Notes: a model not told the origin generated them from the sequence alone. 33,745 nucleotides of DNA from Holophagae bacterium (GCA_012516935.1 JAAYVZ010000247.1:1-33745), one strand, 5' to 3'. Shown: positions 7,066 to 17,486, counted from the first letter of the stretch. Program-made: numbers and translations.

Positions 7066-9561
7066 CTATACCTCCTTCAAAGCTGCGAGCTCATCGGCGG
7101 TGCGCTCGCGCATGTACAGCGCCCCGGCGAAGCACTTCTGAGCGCAAATCGAGCAGCCGATGCAGCGCTCGGCATCGGTGCGCGGCACCTTTCGCTCGTC
7201 GAGCGTGATCGCGAGGTAGGGGCAGCGGGTGCAGTTGCCGCAGTGGTGGCAGAGCTTTTCGTGCACGGCCGAGATCGGCTTGGTCGCCGGCAGCTCCATG
7301 AAACCGGTGATCGGGTTGGGCAGCGCCCGCCCGATGAGCTCCGCCACCGAGCCGATCCCGCGCTCGGCCAGCAGATACGACAACCCCGAGTGGAGCTCCC
7401 GCACGACCTCGTACCCGTACTTCATGACCACCGTGCAGAGCTGGACCGTGCGGGCACCCAGCGCCAGGAAGTTGGCGGCGGCCTTGTAGTCCATCGGCCC
7501 GCCGTTGCCGGACACCACGACACCCAGGCGCGAGACGTTGGCGAGCGTCAGGTTGGAGATCGGGATCACTCCTTCGCCCGACATGCCGACCACGATCCCC
7601 TCCTCCCACCCGGTCTTGGTCCCGGGGCGGAACGCCAAGGTCGGAAAGGTGTTGGCGAGCGTGACACCAGCCCGCTTGCCGGGGTAACGGGCGAAGACCT
7701 CGGTGACCGCCGCCATGATCGGGTAGATCGACGTGACTGCCGCGGTCAGCTTGAAGAGCTTGGGCACCTCCGGGTCGCCGACCTGCATTACCCAGTCGAT
7801 GATCGCGGCGGTGAGCTCGGGATCCTGCGAGACGATGTCCCCTTTGGTGCCGTCGCCTCCCTGCGGGCAGGAGAGCGAGTACTCGATCCCGCACACCCCC
7901 GCCCGCTCGAGCATGGCGGTGTTGGACTGCCACCCCAGGGCGTCGAGCTCCGCGTTGCCGGTGACGGGGCCGCCGGTCGAGGCGAGGGTGAGGCGGTCAG
8001 GGAACTCGCGACGTAGCCGCTCCACCTCGCGGCAGACGCGGTCCAGCGGGTGCCCGGACACGTTGTCGCAGTTGGCGTAGGTGGACGGCGTGAGGGCGAA
8101 CATGTAACGGGCCGGGATGTGGATCGGCACGTTGTCGAACGCTGTCTTCATCACGCCACCGGCCCACCCGGCTTCGTAGGCGCGCCGCATCTGCTCGTAC
8201 CCGTCGGTGGGGGGCGCCGCCGAAAGCAGGAACGGAGAAAGGATCGGCCGGCCGAAGAAGTCGCAGCCCAGCGGCACCGGTGTGGGATCGTAGCCCCGCA
8301 GCAGCGCCCAGCTTTTGACCGGTGTGTCCACCCCGGGCGGCGCGGCGCCCTGGAGAAACGCGTGCACCGCCAACGCGGTGTTCTTGCCAGCCGCCACGGC
8401 TTCAACGACGGTCGTCGGTCCGTTGGCGAGATCACCGGCTGAAAACACGCCAGGCGAGGCGGAGAGGCGGAGCGCCGAGCGGGCGCCGATCGCCACCAGG
8501 ACGAGATCGAAGTCCGGACGGGACTGCTCGGTGCCCGGGACCTCCTTCACGTGGCGTGGATGGAACGGCACTCCGTCCGGTAGTTGGACCTTGCAGGTGT
8601 CGAGACCGACGATGAGGCCGTCGCGGACCGAGATCCCGGTGACCCGCGTGCGCCCCGAGAGGTGGACGCCCGCCGTCATCAACCCCCGCAGCTCACGCGG
8701 CGTCAGCGGCAGCTCGGCCAGGCTCTCCAGCACCAGCATCTCCACCCGGGCGGCACCGCGCCGGACCGCGATCTCGGCGCAGTCCGCGGCCACCGCACCG
8801 CCCCCAATCACCGCGACCCGACGCCCGAGCACGGGGTGGCGGTCGGGCGCCCGAAGGAACGACAGCCCCAAAATCGCCACCTCTTCACCCGGAATCCCCA
8901 GCCGAAGCGGCTCGTCGAGGCCGGTGGTCACCACCACCGCGTCGAAGCCCTGCTGAAGGAGCACCTCGGGGCTTTCGACGGCCTCGCCGCGCCGCACCTT
9001 CACGTCCCCCAGCGTCTCCACGAACGCGAGGTCGGCTGCCAGCACCGCGGGATCCAACCGATACTCCGGGATGAGGGCGGCCATCCCACCGCTCCGCCCC
9101 GCGGTCTCGAACAGCTCGACCGCATGCCCTTCCTGCGCCAGAACCGCGGCCGCTCCGTACCCAGCCGGTCCAGCTCCGACGATCGCCACCCGTTGACCGG
9201 AAGCCGGAGCAGTCCCGAACCCACCACGCCAGCCCAGCTCCCGGGCTTTGGCGATCAGCGTCGCCTGGATGGCCGGAATCTCGATCGCACGGTCGAACGT
9301 GCGACGGCTGCAGGCATGCTGGCAGTGGGTGTCGGGACACACCCAGCCGCAGACGCCGCCGAGTGGGTTCTTGGAGAGGATCATCGCCGCCGCCCGGCGA
9401 TAGTCGCTTGGCTCTCCGACACGTGCCGCCATGATGAAGTCAGCCGGCGAGCAATCGGCCGGGCAAGCGGCTTGGCACGGCTTTTCGGCACACGACTCAC
9501 AGCGTGCGAGCTCGGCACGCAACTGAGCATCGGTCAGCAGATAGCGTTCGTTCTCGGACAT
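7066..9561 (-). CDS. Fused PreT-PreA dihydropyrimidine dehydrogenase-like oxidoreductase
   Basis: This 831-residue protein has the domain order of mammalian dihydropyrimidine dehydrogenase. An N-terminal cysteine-rich Fe-S domain (about 20-90, with CESCAEKPCQAACPADC) is followed by an FAD domain (GAGPAG near 130) and an NAD(P)H domain (IGGGAVAADCAEIA near 255). Next is an FMN barrel (about 430-740), then two C-terminal [4Fe-4S] motifs, CHHCGNCTRC and CIGCSICAQKC. E. coli encodes these as separate PreT and PreA. The FMN domain keeps the SCP catalytic cysteine and ANT, but reads YSLSCPQGG where dihydropyrimidine dehydrogenases have NLSCPHG, and STGGPVTGN in the other substrate-binding segment. 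The substrate may therefore not be uracil or thymine. I prefer the ATG at 9561: TAGGGT at 9578-9583 overlaps the GTG at 9579 and leaves a short leader before the ATG. Confidence 0.85.
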   Translation of the reverse strand: MSENERYLLTDAQLRAELARCESCAEKPCQAACPADCSPADFIMAARVGEPSDYRRAAAMILSKNPLGGVCGWVCPDTHCQHACSRRTFDRAIEIPAIQATLIAKARELGWRGGFGTAPASGQRVAIVGAGPAGYGAAAVLAQEGHAVELFETAGRSGGMAALIPEYRLDPAVLAADLAFVETLGDVKVRRGEAVESPEVLLQQGFDAVVVTTGLDEPLRLGIPGEEVAILGLSFLRAPDRHPVLGRRVAVIGGGAVAADCAEIAVRRGAARVEMLVLESLAELPLTPRELRGLMTAGVHLSGRTRVTGISVRDGLIVGLDTCKVQLPDGVPFHPRHVKEVPGTEQSRPDFDLVLVAIGARSALRLSASPGVFSAGDLANGPTTVVEAVAAGKNTALAVHAFLQGAAPPGVDTPVKSWALLRGYDPTPVPLGCDFFGRPILSPFLLSAAPPTDGYEQMRRAYEAGWAGGVMKTAFDNVPIHIPARYMFALTPSTYANCDNVSGHPLDRVCREVERLRREFPDRLTLASTGGPVTGNAELDALGWQSNTAMLERAGVCGIEYSLSCPQGGDGTKGDIVSQDPELTAAIIDWVMQVGDPEVPKLFKLTAAVTSIYPIMAAVTEVFARYPGKRAGVTLANTFPTLAFRPGTKTGWEEGIVVGMSGEGVIPISNLTLANVSRLGVVVSGNGGPMDYKAAANFLALGARTVQLCTVVMKYGYEVVRELHSGLSYLLAERGIGSVAELIGRALPNPITGFMELPATKPISAVHEKLCHHCGNCTRCPYLAITLDERKVPRTDAERCIGCSICAQKCFAGALYMRERTADELAALKEV

Positions 9562-9577
9562 CCGACCCCCGTCGCTC

Positions 9578-9583
9578 ACCCTA
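9578..9583 (-). promoter_or_regulatory. Putative -10 box (TAGGGT) of the PreT-PreA/ssnA/hydantoinase operon
   Basis: TAGGGT on the minus strand lies 16 bases before the ATG at 9561, the same spacing as TACCAT before hydE and TAGACT before the nitrilase-like gene. It overlaps the alternative GTG start at 9579 and so argues for the ATG. No clear -35. Confidence 0.35.
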
Positions 9584-9615
9584 CCACACCCTCGCCCGGG
9601 AGACAGGAGGCGGGC

Positions 9616-11528
<1,913 letters not shown>

Positions 11529-11661
11529 GTCTGGCTCCCGGTCCGATGGGCCCGCCGGAAACGTCCCGGGGGTGAGGAGGCACCTTACATCAACCGGCGT
11601 CAGGCGAAGAACCCCCTCGGCGCGAGCCGACGACCGGCACCCCGTCGACCTGCCCAGCGTT

Positions 11662-11667
11662 TACCAT
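11662..11667 (+). promoter_or_regulatory. Putative -10 box (TACCAT) of leaderless membrane gene
   Basis: TACCAT is followed by 6 bases and the GTG at 11674, again without a Shine-Dalgarno. It supports this GTG over the in-frame ATG at 11527, which would overlap htpG's start and add a non-conserved arginine-rich stretch. Confidence 0.45.
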
Positions 11668-11673
11668 GATGCC

Positions 11674-13293
11674 GTGCACGCCGCGACCCCCGGACTCTCC
11701 GAATCGCGACGCCCCACACGGCGAGCGCCGCTCGTCGCTGCGGCGCTCGCGGGCACCGTCCTGGTGCTGGGCGTCAACTTCTGGCCCGCGTTCCCCAGCC
11801 CCAACGAGTGGCCGCGGGTCTTTCAGGCGATGGCGGTGGTCCATCGGGGCTCGCTCGACATTGGCCCGGAGCTCGCCCGATTCGGGGCGAGCGAGGACGT
11901 CTCGGAGCACCGTGGACGCGCGTTCCCCAACAAGGCCCCCGGGATGCTCCCGCTCCTCCTTCCGGGCGCCTCGATGGCCCACCTTCTGGCCCCCTGCGGC
12001 TCACAGGACGAGCTGCGGCTCGCGTGCTGGCTGGGGCGCCTGCTCGCCTCGTCGCTGCCGTTCGCCCTCACCTGGTGGCTGCTCGCAAGCTGGCCAGGCG
12101 CCGGCACGGAAGGCAAGCGACTGGCGGCCGCGACGTGGGCGCTCGCGTCGCCAGCGCTTGCATCAGCGCTCACTCTCTTCGCCCACGCCCTGAGCGCCTG
12201 CCTGCTGCTGGCAGCGCTGCGGCTGCTGAGCGAGGCACGGCGGCGGCGCGCTGCGCTCGCCGGTGCGCTGCTGGGGTGGGCGTGCGCCTGCGAGTACGCG
12301 CTGGCCGCGCCTGCTGCCGTTCTGGTCGTCGTGCTGGCGAGGGAGCTGAGGTGGAAAGGGGTGGCCAGCGTCGTCCTGGGCGGCACTCTCGGCATCCTGC
12401 CGCTGGCCCTCTACAACCACCTGTGCTTCGGAGCATGGTGGTCCCTCTCGACGAGCCACGAGGCTTTTCAAGCGTTCGCCACGCTTCGCCAGCAGGGGCT
12501 GTTCGGCATCGGGCCGCCGAGCTGGGAAGGGCTGTGGGGGCTGCTCGTCTCGCCCACGCGGGGTCTGCTGGTGTGGTGCCCGCTGGCGCTCGTGGGTCTG
12601 GTACCCCTGCCCAGGACCACCTCCCGGCCACCAGCTTTCGCGCCCGCCTGGGGAGCGGCCGTCGGGCTGCTGCTGCTGATGGCCGGGTTCCGGGACTGGC
12701 ATGGCGGTTGGTTTCCTGGACCGCGCTACCTCCTGCCGGTCCTCCCGTTCCTGTTCCTGCGTCTTGCCCGTCAGTGGGAGAACGGGCGTCAGGGGACTCT
12801 GTGCCGGGTCCTGTGGGCCGCGGCCGCCGTCTGGGGAGCGATGGTGAGCTGGGGAGCGATTGCGGCGTTCCCGTACGCTCCTGAGGACTTCCCCCTGCCG
12901 CTCGTCACCTTCACACGCCATCTCCTGGCGGACGGGGTCTGCATGACCTCCTGGCTGTCCCGCCCACTCTGGTTGGGCGTGGTGGTTGCAGGGGCGCTCA
13001 CGACGGCGCGTGAACTGTCAGCGCAGGGTGCCACCGGCGGGCGCGGGCGCACAGCAGTCTTGACGGGCGTCCTGTTGGCCATCGCCGGCATGGGTGTGGT
13101 GGCAGCGCTTGTCCCCACCCCGGCCTCGTGGAAGGCGCGGATGGAGCTGGCCGTGGTCCGCGAGGTCTATTGCGGCGTGCGGCCGGCGATCGAGCTGCCG
13201 GCTTTGCGTCGCGACTGCCGCACGCCGGCGCAGTGCGCCACGGTCGATCGCTGGCTCGCCGAGCTCAGGCCCGAGGCGGCGCCGCATCCCTAG
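11674..13293 (+). CDS. Multi-pass membrane protein, glycosyltransferase-39-like
   Basis: A 539-residue polytopic membrane protein. After a short basic N-terminus and one membrane segment comes a hydrophilic loop with NEWPRVFQAMAVVHRG and GRAFPNKAPGMLPLL. About ten further hydrophobic segments follow. LLVSPTRGLLVWCP and WHGGWFPGPRYLLPVLP match LLVSPGRGLFVFSP and WAGGWTYGPRYL in the gene at 1724, so the two are paralogs of one GT-C-like family. The C-terminal 45 residues are soluble and contain two cysteine pairs. The gene stands alone between divergent htpG and the convergent permease, whose 3' end it overlaps by 29 bases. A sugar-transfer role at the membrane is inferred from topology; no donor or acceptor can be named. 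Confidence 0.6.
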   Translation: MHAATPGLSESRRPTRRAPLVAAALAGTVLVLGVNFWPAFPSPNEWPRVFQAMAVVHRGSLDIGPELARFGASEDVSEHRGRAFPNKAPGMLPLLLPGASMAHLLAPCGSQDELRLACWLGRLLASSLPFALTWWLLASWPGAGTEGKRLAAATWALASPALASALTLFAHALSACLLLAALRLLSEARRRRAALAGALLGWACACEYALAAPAAVLVVVLARELRWKGVASVVLGGTLGILPLALYNHLCFGAWWSLSTSHEAFQAFATLRQQGLFGIGPPSWEGLWGLLVSPTRGLLVWCPLALVGLVPLPRTTSRPPAFAPAWGAAVGLLLLMAGFRDWHGGWFPGPRYLLPVLPFLFLRLARQWENGRQGTLCRVLWAAAAVWGAMVSWGAIAAFPYAPEDFPLPLVTFTRHLLADGVCMTSWLSRPLWLGVVVAGALTTARELSAQGATGGRGRTAVLTGVLLAIAGMGVVAALVPTPASWKARMELAVVREVYCGVRPAIELPALRRDCRTPAQCATVDRWLAELRPEAAPHP

Positions 13294-14716
13294 TCGCCAG
13301 CTTGCTGTGCCGGTAGGAGTAGGTACAGTAAATGATCAACCCGAGCACCAGCCAGGCGACGAAGCGTATCCAAGTGGATAGCGGCAACCGCACCATGAGC
13401 CCACCACACAACAAGATCCCGAGTGCCGGCACAAACGGGAACATCGGCACCCGAAACGGCCGGTGAATGTCCCGGCGCGTGAAGCGCAGAACGATGACGC
13501 CGGCAGAGACGATGACGAACGCAAAGAGCGTTCCGATCGAGCAGAGCTCGGCCACGACGTCGATCGGCAGGAGCGCCGCACCCACAGCCACCACGAGCCC
13601 GGTCACGATCGTGGTGGTAACCGGCGTGCGATAGCGCGGGTGCACCTTCGACATTGCGACCGGCAGGAGCCCGTCCCGGGACATGGCGAAGAAGATGCGC
13701 GGCTGGGCCATCAGCAGCACCAGCAGGACGCTGGTGATGCCGGTGATCGCACCGACCGAGACGAGGGCTGACGCAAGCTTCATGTCGAGCACGTTGAGCA
13801 CGAGCGCCACGGGGTCGGCCACACCCAGATCGGTGTAGGGCACGATGCCGGTCATGATTGCCGACACGCCCATGTACAGGACAGTCGCCACCGCGAGCGA
13901 GCCCATGATCCCCATCGGCATGTCGCGCTGCGGGTTTCTCGCCTCTTCGGCAGCGGTGGACACGGCGTCGAACCCCACGAACGCCAGAAAGACGATCGCC
14001 GCGGCCGTGGTCACGCCGCTGAAGCCGAACGGCATGAATGGCTTCCAATTGGCGGGCTCGACGTGCCACACGGCCAGACCGATGAACAGCAGGATCACCC
14101 CCAGCTTGATCACCACCATGATGCTGTTGACGCGGGCACTTTCCCTGATGCCACGCACCAGCAGGATGGTCAGGAGCGCGACGATCGCCAGGGCGGGCAG
14201 GTTGACGAAGGCTCCGGTGGTCCGGAACTCGTGGGCGGCGCTGTCCCACACCAAAGGCGCACTCGCGAGCACGGATGGGATCTCGAGCTTCCAGCGCGAG
14301 AGCAGCGTATTGACGAGGTTGGAGAAGTAGGCGGACCAACCGATCGACACCAGCCACGCCGCCACTATGTACTCGAGGATGAGGTCCCAGCCGATGATCC
14401 AGGCGAACAGCTCGCCGAGCGTCGCATAGCCGTAGGTATAGGCCGAGCCGGCCACGGGGATCATGGCCGCCAGCTCGGCGTAGCACAGTGCCGCGCACGC
14501 GCACGCCGCGGCCGCGATGGCGAACGAGAGGATGATCCCGGGCCCGGCGTGCTTGGCCGCCTCGACCCCGGGGAGCACGAAGATCCCGACGCCGATGATG
14601 CAGCCGATGCCAATCGCCACCAGGTCCCAGGGACCGAGCGCCCGTCGCAGACCTCCGTGCTCGCTGTCGGGATCGTCAACGACGACAGCGAGCGGCTTGG
14701 TTCGAAGAAGCGACAT
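13265..14716 (-). CDS. APC-superfamily amino-acid permease
   Basis: A 483-residue inner-membrane transporter, the usual length of cationic-amino-acid (CAT/YfnA-type) permeases, with about 12-14 hydrophobic segments. The N-terminal signature GIGCIIGVGIFVLPG (TM1, substrate-binding glycine stretch) and FVGFDAVSTAAEEARNP (TM6 region) are characteristic. The ATG at 14716 is preceded by GGGGAGG and by a promoter with TTGCGG and TATAGT 17 bases apart. The frame is open to 14893, but the extension overlaps hydE and carries no family features. Substrate cannot be read from sequence; amino-acid uptake or exchange in a fermentative metabolism is the simplest reading. It lies just downstream of hydE on the same strand but has its own promoter. 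Confidence 0.88.
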   Translation of the reverse strand: MSLLRTKPLAVVVDDPDSEHGGLRRALGPWDLVAIGIGCIIGVGIFVLPGVEAAKHAGPGIILSFAIAAAACACAALCYAELAAMIPVAGSAYTYGYATLGELFAWIIGWDLILEYIVAAWLVSIGWSAYFSNLVNTLLSRWKLEIPSVLASAPLVWDSAAHEFRTTGAFVNLPALAIVALLTILLVRGIRESARVNSIMVVIKLGVILLFIGLAVWHVEPANWKPFMPFGFSGVTTAAAIVFLAFVGFDAVSTAAEEARNPQRDMPMGIMGSLAVATVLYMGVSAIMTGIVPYTDLGVADPVALVLNVLDMKLASALVSVGAITGITSVLLVLLMAQPRIFFAMSRDGLLPVAMSKVHPRYRTPVTTTIVTGLVVAVGAALLPIDVVAELCSIGTLFAFVIVSAGVIVLRFTRRDIHRPFRVPMFPFVPALGILLCGGLMVRLPLSTWIRFVAWLVLGLIIYCTYSYRHSKLATRDAAPPRA

Positions 14717-14749
14717 GGAGGCCTCCCCGGCGAGGTGCGGCGCCACCCA

Positions 14750-14778
14750 ACTATATCCAGGCGCCCGTCCTGCCGCAA
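14750..14778 (-). promoter_or_regulatory. Sigma70-type promoter of the amino-acid permease
   Basis: On the minus strand TTGCGG (14778-14773), a 17-base spacer and TATAGT (14755-14750) precede a leader of about 30 bases with a GGGGAGG ribosome-binding site. Confidence 0.6.
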
Positions 14779-14789
14779 CGGACGCCTGT

Positions 14790-15830
14790 CTACCCCCTTC
14801 CCCGTCGCCGACCTCCCGACCCCCGACCGATCTGCCTGCCCATGCGCACGATCCTGCCCGACAGGCAGTGGACGCACTCGTTGGCGGTCTCACGGATACA
14901 GGCCTTGCCGGGGTAGATCTCGTACAGCGCCCGGTACTCCACCGGCGTCAGGTTCGGCATCACGACGTTGGCGCCGCGAGTCAGCCCGAGCTCTCGCCCC
15001 GAGGCGAGGTTGAGCGTCGCCAGCGCCGTCGTCGACGGGATGTTGGCCTCCGGACAGAGCAACCGAGTCAGGGCCACGACCTTGTAGGTCATCAGCTCGG
15101 TGTTGGGAACCTGCTCGCTGTCCGCGGCCGGCGGCAGCTCGCCGCGGCCGAGAGGCGTCACGGGATGGGGTAGCCACGGGCCAACGCCGATCATGTCGAG
15201 GTCGAGCTCCACGAACGATTGCAGGTCGTCGGCGAGTGTGGCGTAGGTCTGGCCTGGAATACCGATCATCACCCCAGAGCCGACCTCGTAGCCGAGCTCC
15301 CGCAGCCGGCGGAGCAGTACGAAGCGGTCCGACAACCGGCCCGGCAGCGAGGGGTGGATGCGGGCGTACAGCTCCTGGTCGGAGGTCTCGAACCGCAACA
15401 GGTAGCGATCGGCACCGGCTGCACGCCATGACCTGAGGTCCTCGTCGGAGCGTTCACCGAGGCTCAGGGTGACGGCAAGACCGGTCTCGTCCTTGATCCG
15501 CCGGACGACGTCAGCGACGGCCCCGCGCGTGAGACCGTAGTCCTCGCCCGCCTGCAAAACCACCGTGCCGTACCCCAGCTCCCGCGCCTGACGGGCACAG
15601 GCGAGGATCTCCTCCGCGCTCATCCTGTAGCGCTTCACCTCGGAGTTGCTGACGTTGATCCCACAGTACGCGCAACGGCGCACGCAATGGTTGGAGACCT
15701 CGATGAGACCGCGTAGGTGCACCTCGTCGCCGACATGGACCCGGCGCGTCGCGTCGGCCCGCGCCCAGAGCTCCTCCAAGCGCGCTTCGTCGCTCTCCCG
15801 CAGCCACTCGATCAGGTCACGTCGGTCCAT
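14790..15830 (-). CDS. hydE: [FeFe]-hydrogenase maturase HydE (radical SAM)
   Basis: Radical SAM enzyme needed to build the dithiolate-bridged di-iron subcluster of [FeFe] hydrogenase. The 346-residue protein has the SAM-cluster motif CVRRCAYCG (Cys49, 53, 56), a GED-type SAM-contact region (LQAGEDYG), and near the C-terminus C-x7-C-x2-C (ACIRETANECVHC), the optional second-cluster motif of HydE. I chose the ATG at 15830, which has GGGGAG just upstream. An ATG 18 bases earlier overlaps the putative -10 box and lacks a ribosome-binding site. The gene lies downstream of the hydrogenase operon but is separated from it by a strong terminator, so it is probably transcribed on its own. The other maturases, HydF and HydG, are not in this window. 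The last residues are an Arg/Gly-rich tail. Confidence 0.9.
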   Translation of the reverse strand: MDRRDLIEWLRESDEARLEELWARADATRRVHVGDEVHLRGLIEVSNHCVRRCAYCGINVSNSEVKRYRMSAEEILACARQARELGYGTVVLQAGEDYGLTRGAVADVVRRIKDETGLAVTLSLGERSDEDLRSWRAAGADRYLLRFETSDQELYARIHPSLPGRLSDRFVLLRRLRELGYEVGSGVMIGIPGQTYATLADDLQSFVELDLDMIGVGPWLPHPVTPLGRGELPPAADSEQVPNTELMTYKVVALTRLLCPEANIPSTTALATLNLASGRELGLTRGANVVMPNLTPVEYRALYEIYPGKACIRETANECVHCLSGRIVRMGRQIGRGSGGRRRGRG

Positions 15831-15846
15831 CGGCTCCCCGGGTCGC

Positions 15847-15852
15847 ATGGTA
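15847..15852 (-). promoter_or_regulatory. Putative -10 box (TACCAT) of hydE
   Basis: TACCAT lies 16 bases before the hydE ATG and 17 bases after the terminator T-run of the hydrogenase operon, so it could restart transcription for hydE. No clear -35. Confidence 0.35.
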
Positions 15853-15869
15853 GAGAGTGCTGAGAGAAG

Positions 15870-15933
15870 AAAAAAGGGGCCGGGAGCGGGAGGTGGCCGA
15901 CGATCGGGGATCCGGCGGCTCCTCTCCCACCCC
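15870..15933 (-). terminator. Intrinsic terminator ending the hydrogenase/sensor operon
   Basis: Read on the minus strand, arms GGGG, GGGAG and GGAG (15933-15919) pair with CTCC, CTCCC and CCCC (15892-15876) with only 1-2 base interruptions, followed by six T (15875-15870). It lies just after the receiver-kinase gene and before hydE. Confidence 0.8.
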
Positions 15934-15951
15934 GGGTTTTCCAACCACCGG

Positions 15952-17082
15952 TCACTGCCGTTGCAATGTCACCGTGAAGGTCGTCCCGACCTCGGGGGTG
16001 CTGTCGACGCCGACCTCGCCTCCGTACAACATCGCCAGCTTCTTGAGGATCGACAACCCCAGCCCCGAACCCTGGATGCTCCGGGTCTTGGCGTTCTTGA
16101 TCCGCACGAACTCACCGAAGAGAAGCTTGACTTCCTCGGGGCTCATGCCGATGCCAGTGTCCGCCACCGCGATCCTGACCTGGTCGCCGACCTCGGAGAG
16201 ACGCACCTCGACCTGCCCACCCTCTCGGTTGTACTTGACCGCGTTCGAGACCAGGTTATTGAAGATGATTTCGATCTCACCGGGATCCGCATGGAGCAGC
16301 ACCCGCTCGGGGCCAACGAGGTTCACGGTGATCTGCCGATTGCGGGCGGCCGGGGTGGAGGTCTCGATGGCGCGAACCGCGATCTCGCGCACGTCGACCT
16401 CCACCAGCTCACGCCGCTTCTGCCCGGATTCGATCCGGGTCAGATCGAGGATGTCGACGATCAGCTTGCGCATTCCCTCGATGCGCTCGAGGCTGCGACC
16501 CAACACCTCACCGGCCTTGGGACTCGCAGGATCCACCACCCGATCGCGCAGGAGCTGCAGGTAGCCCTCGACCGCTGCCAGCGGCGCCTTGAGCTCGTGG
16601 GCGAGCACCGAAATGAACTGGAAGCGGACCTGCCGCTTCTCTTCGGCGAGTCGCTTGGCCTCGCGCTGCAGCAGCAGATGGCGGGCGGTCTTGGCGATCG
16701 TCGCCTTGAGCTCCTCGGGGGTGAAGGGCTTGGCGAGGAAGTCGTAGGCGCCGCGCTTGGTGGCACTGACCGCGGTCTCGATCGTGGCGTACGCCGTGAT
16801 CATGACCGTGAGCCAGTCGCGCGGCTCGGCTGCCACCCACTCCAGCACCTCGAGCCCCGACATCCCGGGCAGCTTGTGGTCCAGCAGCAGGATGTCGACC
16901 GGGTTCTCCTTCAGGTACGCGACCCCGTCCTCACCGGACTCCGCCTGGCTGATGGCGAAACCCACGTCGGCCTCGGATTCGGGGACACGCACCCGGAACG
17001 ACTGCAGCACGCGAGTGACACCGAACCGGATCCCCGCCTCGTCGTCGACGACCAGGACCTTGAGGTTGTCCATGGCCGTCAC
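15952..17082 (-). CDS. Receiver-first hybrid sensor histidine kinase
   Basis: A 376-residue cytosolic two-component protein with no membrane segment. An N-terminal receiver domain (about 7-135) has the acidic pair at VVDDE, phosphoacceptor Asp68 in LLLDHK and Lys118 in LAKPF. A short coiled linker leads to a HisKA domain with FISVLAHELKAP (His162) and a HATPase domain with NNLVSNAVKYN, DTGIGM and GSGLGLS. A receiver ahead of a kinase lets an upstream kinase control its autophosphorylation. The likely donor is the [FeFe]-domain kinase two genes upstream. There is no DNA-binding or other output domain. The GTG at 17082 follows the previous stop by 2 bases; the ATG at 17073 is a plausible alternative. 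This is the last gene before the operon terminator. Confidence 0.9.
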   Translation of the reverse strand: MTAMDNLKVLVVDDEAGIRFGVTRVLQSFRVRVPESEADVGFAISQAESGEDGVAYLKENPVDILLLDHKLPGMSGLEVLEWVAAEPRDWLTVMITAYATIETAVSATKRGAYDFLAKPFTPEELKATIAKTARHLLLQREAKRLAEEKRQVRFQFISVLAHELKAPLAAVEGYLQLLRDRVVDPASPKAGEVLGRSLERIEGMRKLIVDILDLTRIESGQKRRELVEVDVREIAVRAIETSTPAARNRQITVNLVGPERVLLHADPGEIEIIFNNLVSNAVKYNREGGQVEVRLSEVGDQVRIAVADTGIGMSPEEVKLLFGEFVRIKNAKTRSIQGSGLGLSILKKLAMLYGGEVGVDSTPEVGTTFTVTLQRQ

Positions 17083-17084
17083 GG

Positions 17085-17486
17085 CTACGCGTTGAGCTTG
17101 AGGAGACGGTTGATCTCGCGGATGAGCTGCTCGAAACGCACGGGCTTGTCGAGGATGACATCCGCCCCGGCCCAGGCACGCTCCCCTTTGCTCGCCGCAT
17201 CAAAAGCGATGCCGGCCTCGCTCGCCACCGCCGTAACCATGATCACCGGGATGCGGGGATCCTTGCGCTTGATCGCGTGGGCGAGCCCGAACCCCGAGTC
17301 CGCATGCTCCATCATGAGGTCGCAAATCGCGAGGTCGAATCCGGTGCTCACCACCAGCTCGCGCGCCTGCGCGGCGCTCTCCGCCGTCACCGTCGCGAAA
17401 CCCCCGGCCTCGAGCTGCAGCTTCATCTGCTCGAGGAAGTCGGGGTTGTCGTCCACAACCAGGATCGTGCGAGGGAGTGTGGTCAT
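17085..17486 (-). CDS. Stand-alone response regulator receiver protein
   Basis: This 133-residue CheY-like single-domain protein carries ILVVDDN (acidic pair), phosphoacceptor Asp56 in LAICDLMM, a Thr/Ala switch region (VTAVAS) and the conserved lysine in LDKPV. No effector domain follows. It probably shuttles phosphate between the upstream [FeFe]-domain kinase and the downstream receiver kinase, or acts by protein contact; this is inference. The ATG has GGAGG about 5 bases upstream. The sensor kinase ends 34 bases before it, and the next gene starts 2 bases after its stop, so all three are co-transcribed. Confidence 0.88.
   Translation of the reverse strand: MTTLPRTILVVDDNPDFLEQMKLQLEAGGFATVTAESAAQARELVVSTGFDLAICDLMMEHADSGFGLAHAIKRKDPRIPVIMVTAVASEAGIAFDAASKGERAWAGADVILDKPVRFEQLIREINRLLKLNA

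Noticed and set aside
7840-7875. Apparent loss of a Cys in the loop before SQDPE of the PreA domain
   Set aside because: The catalytic cysteine of this fold is the one in the SCP motif, which is present; the other position is not the active-site base.
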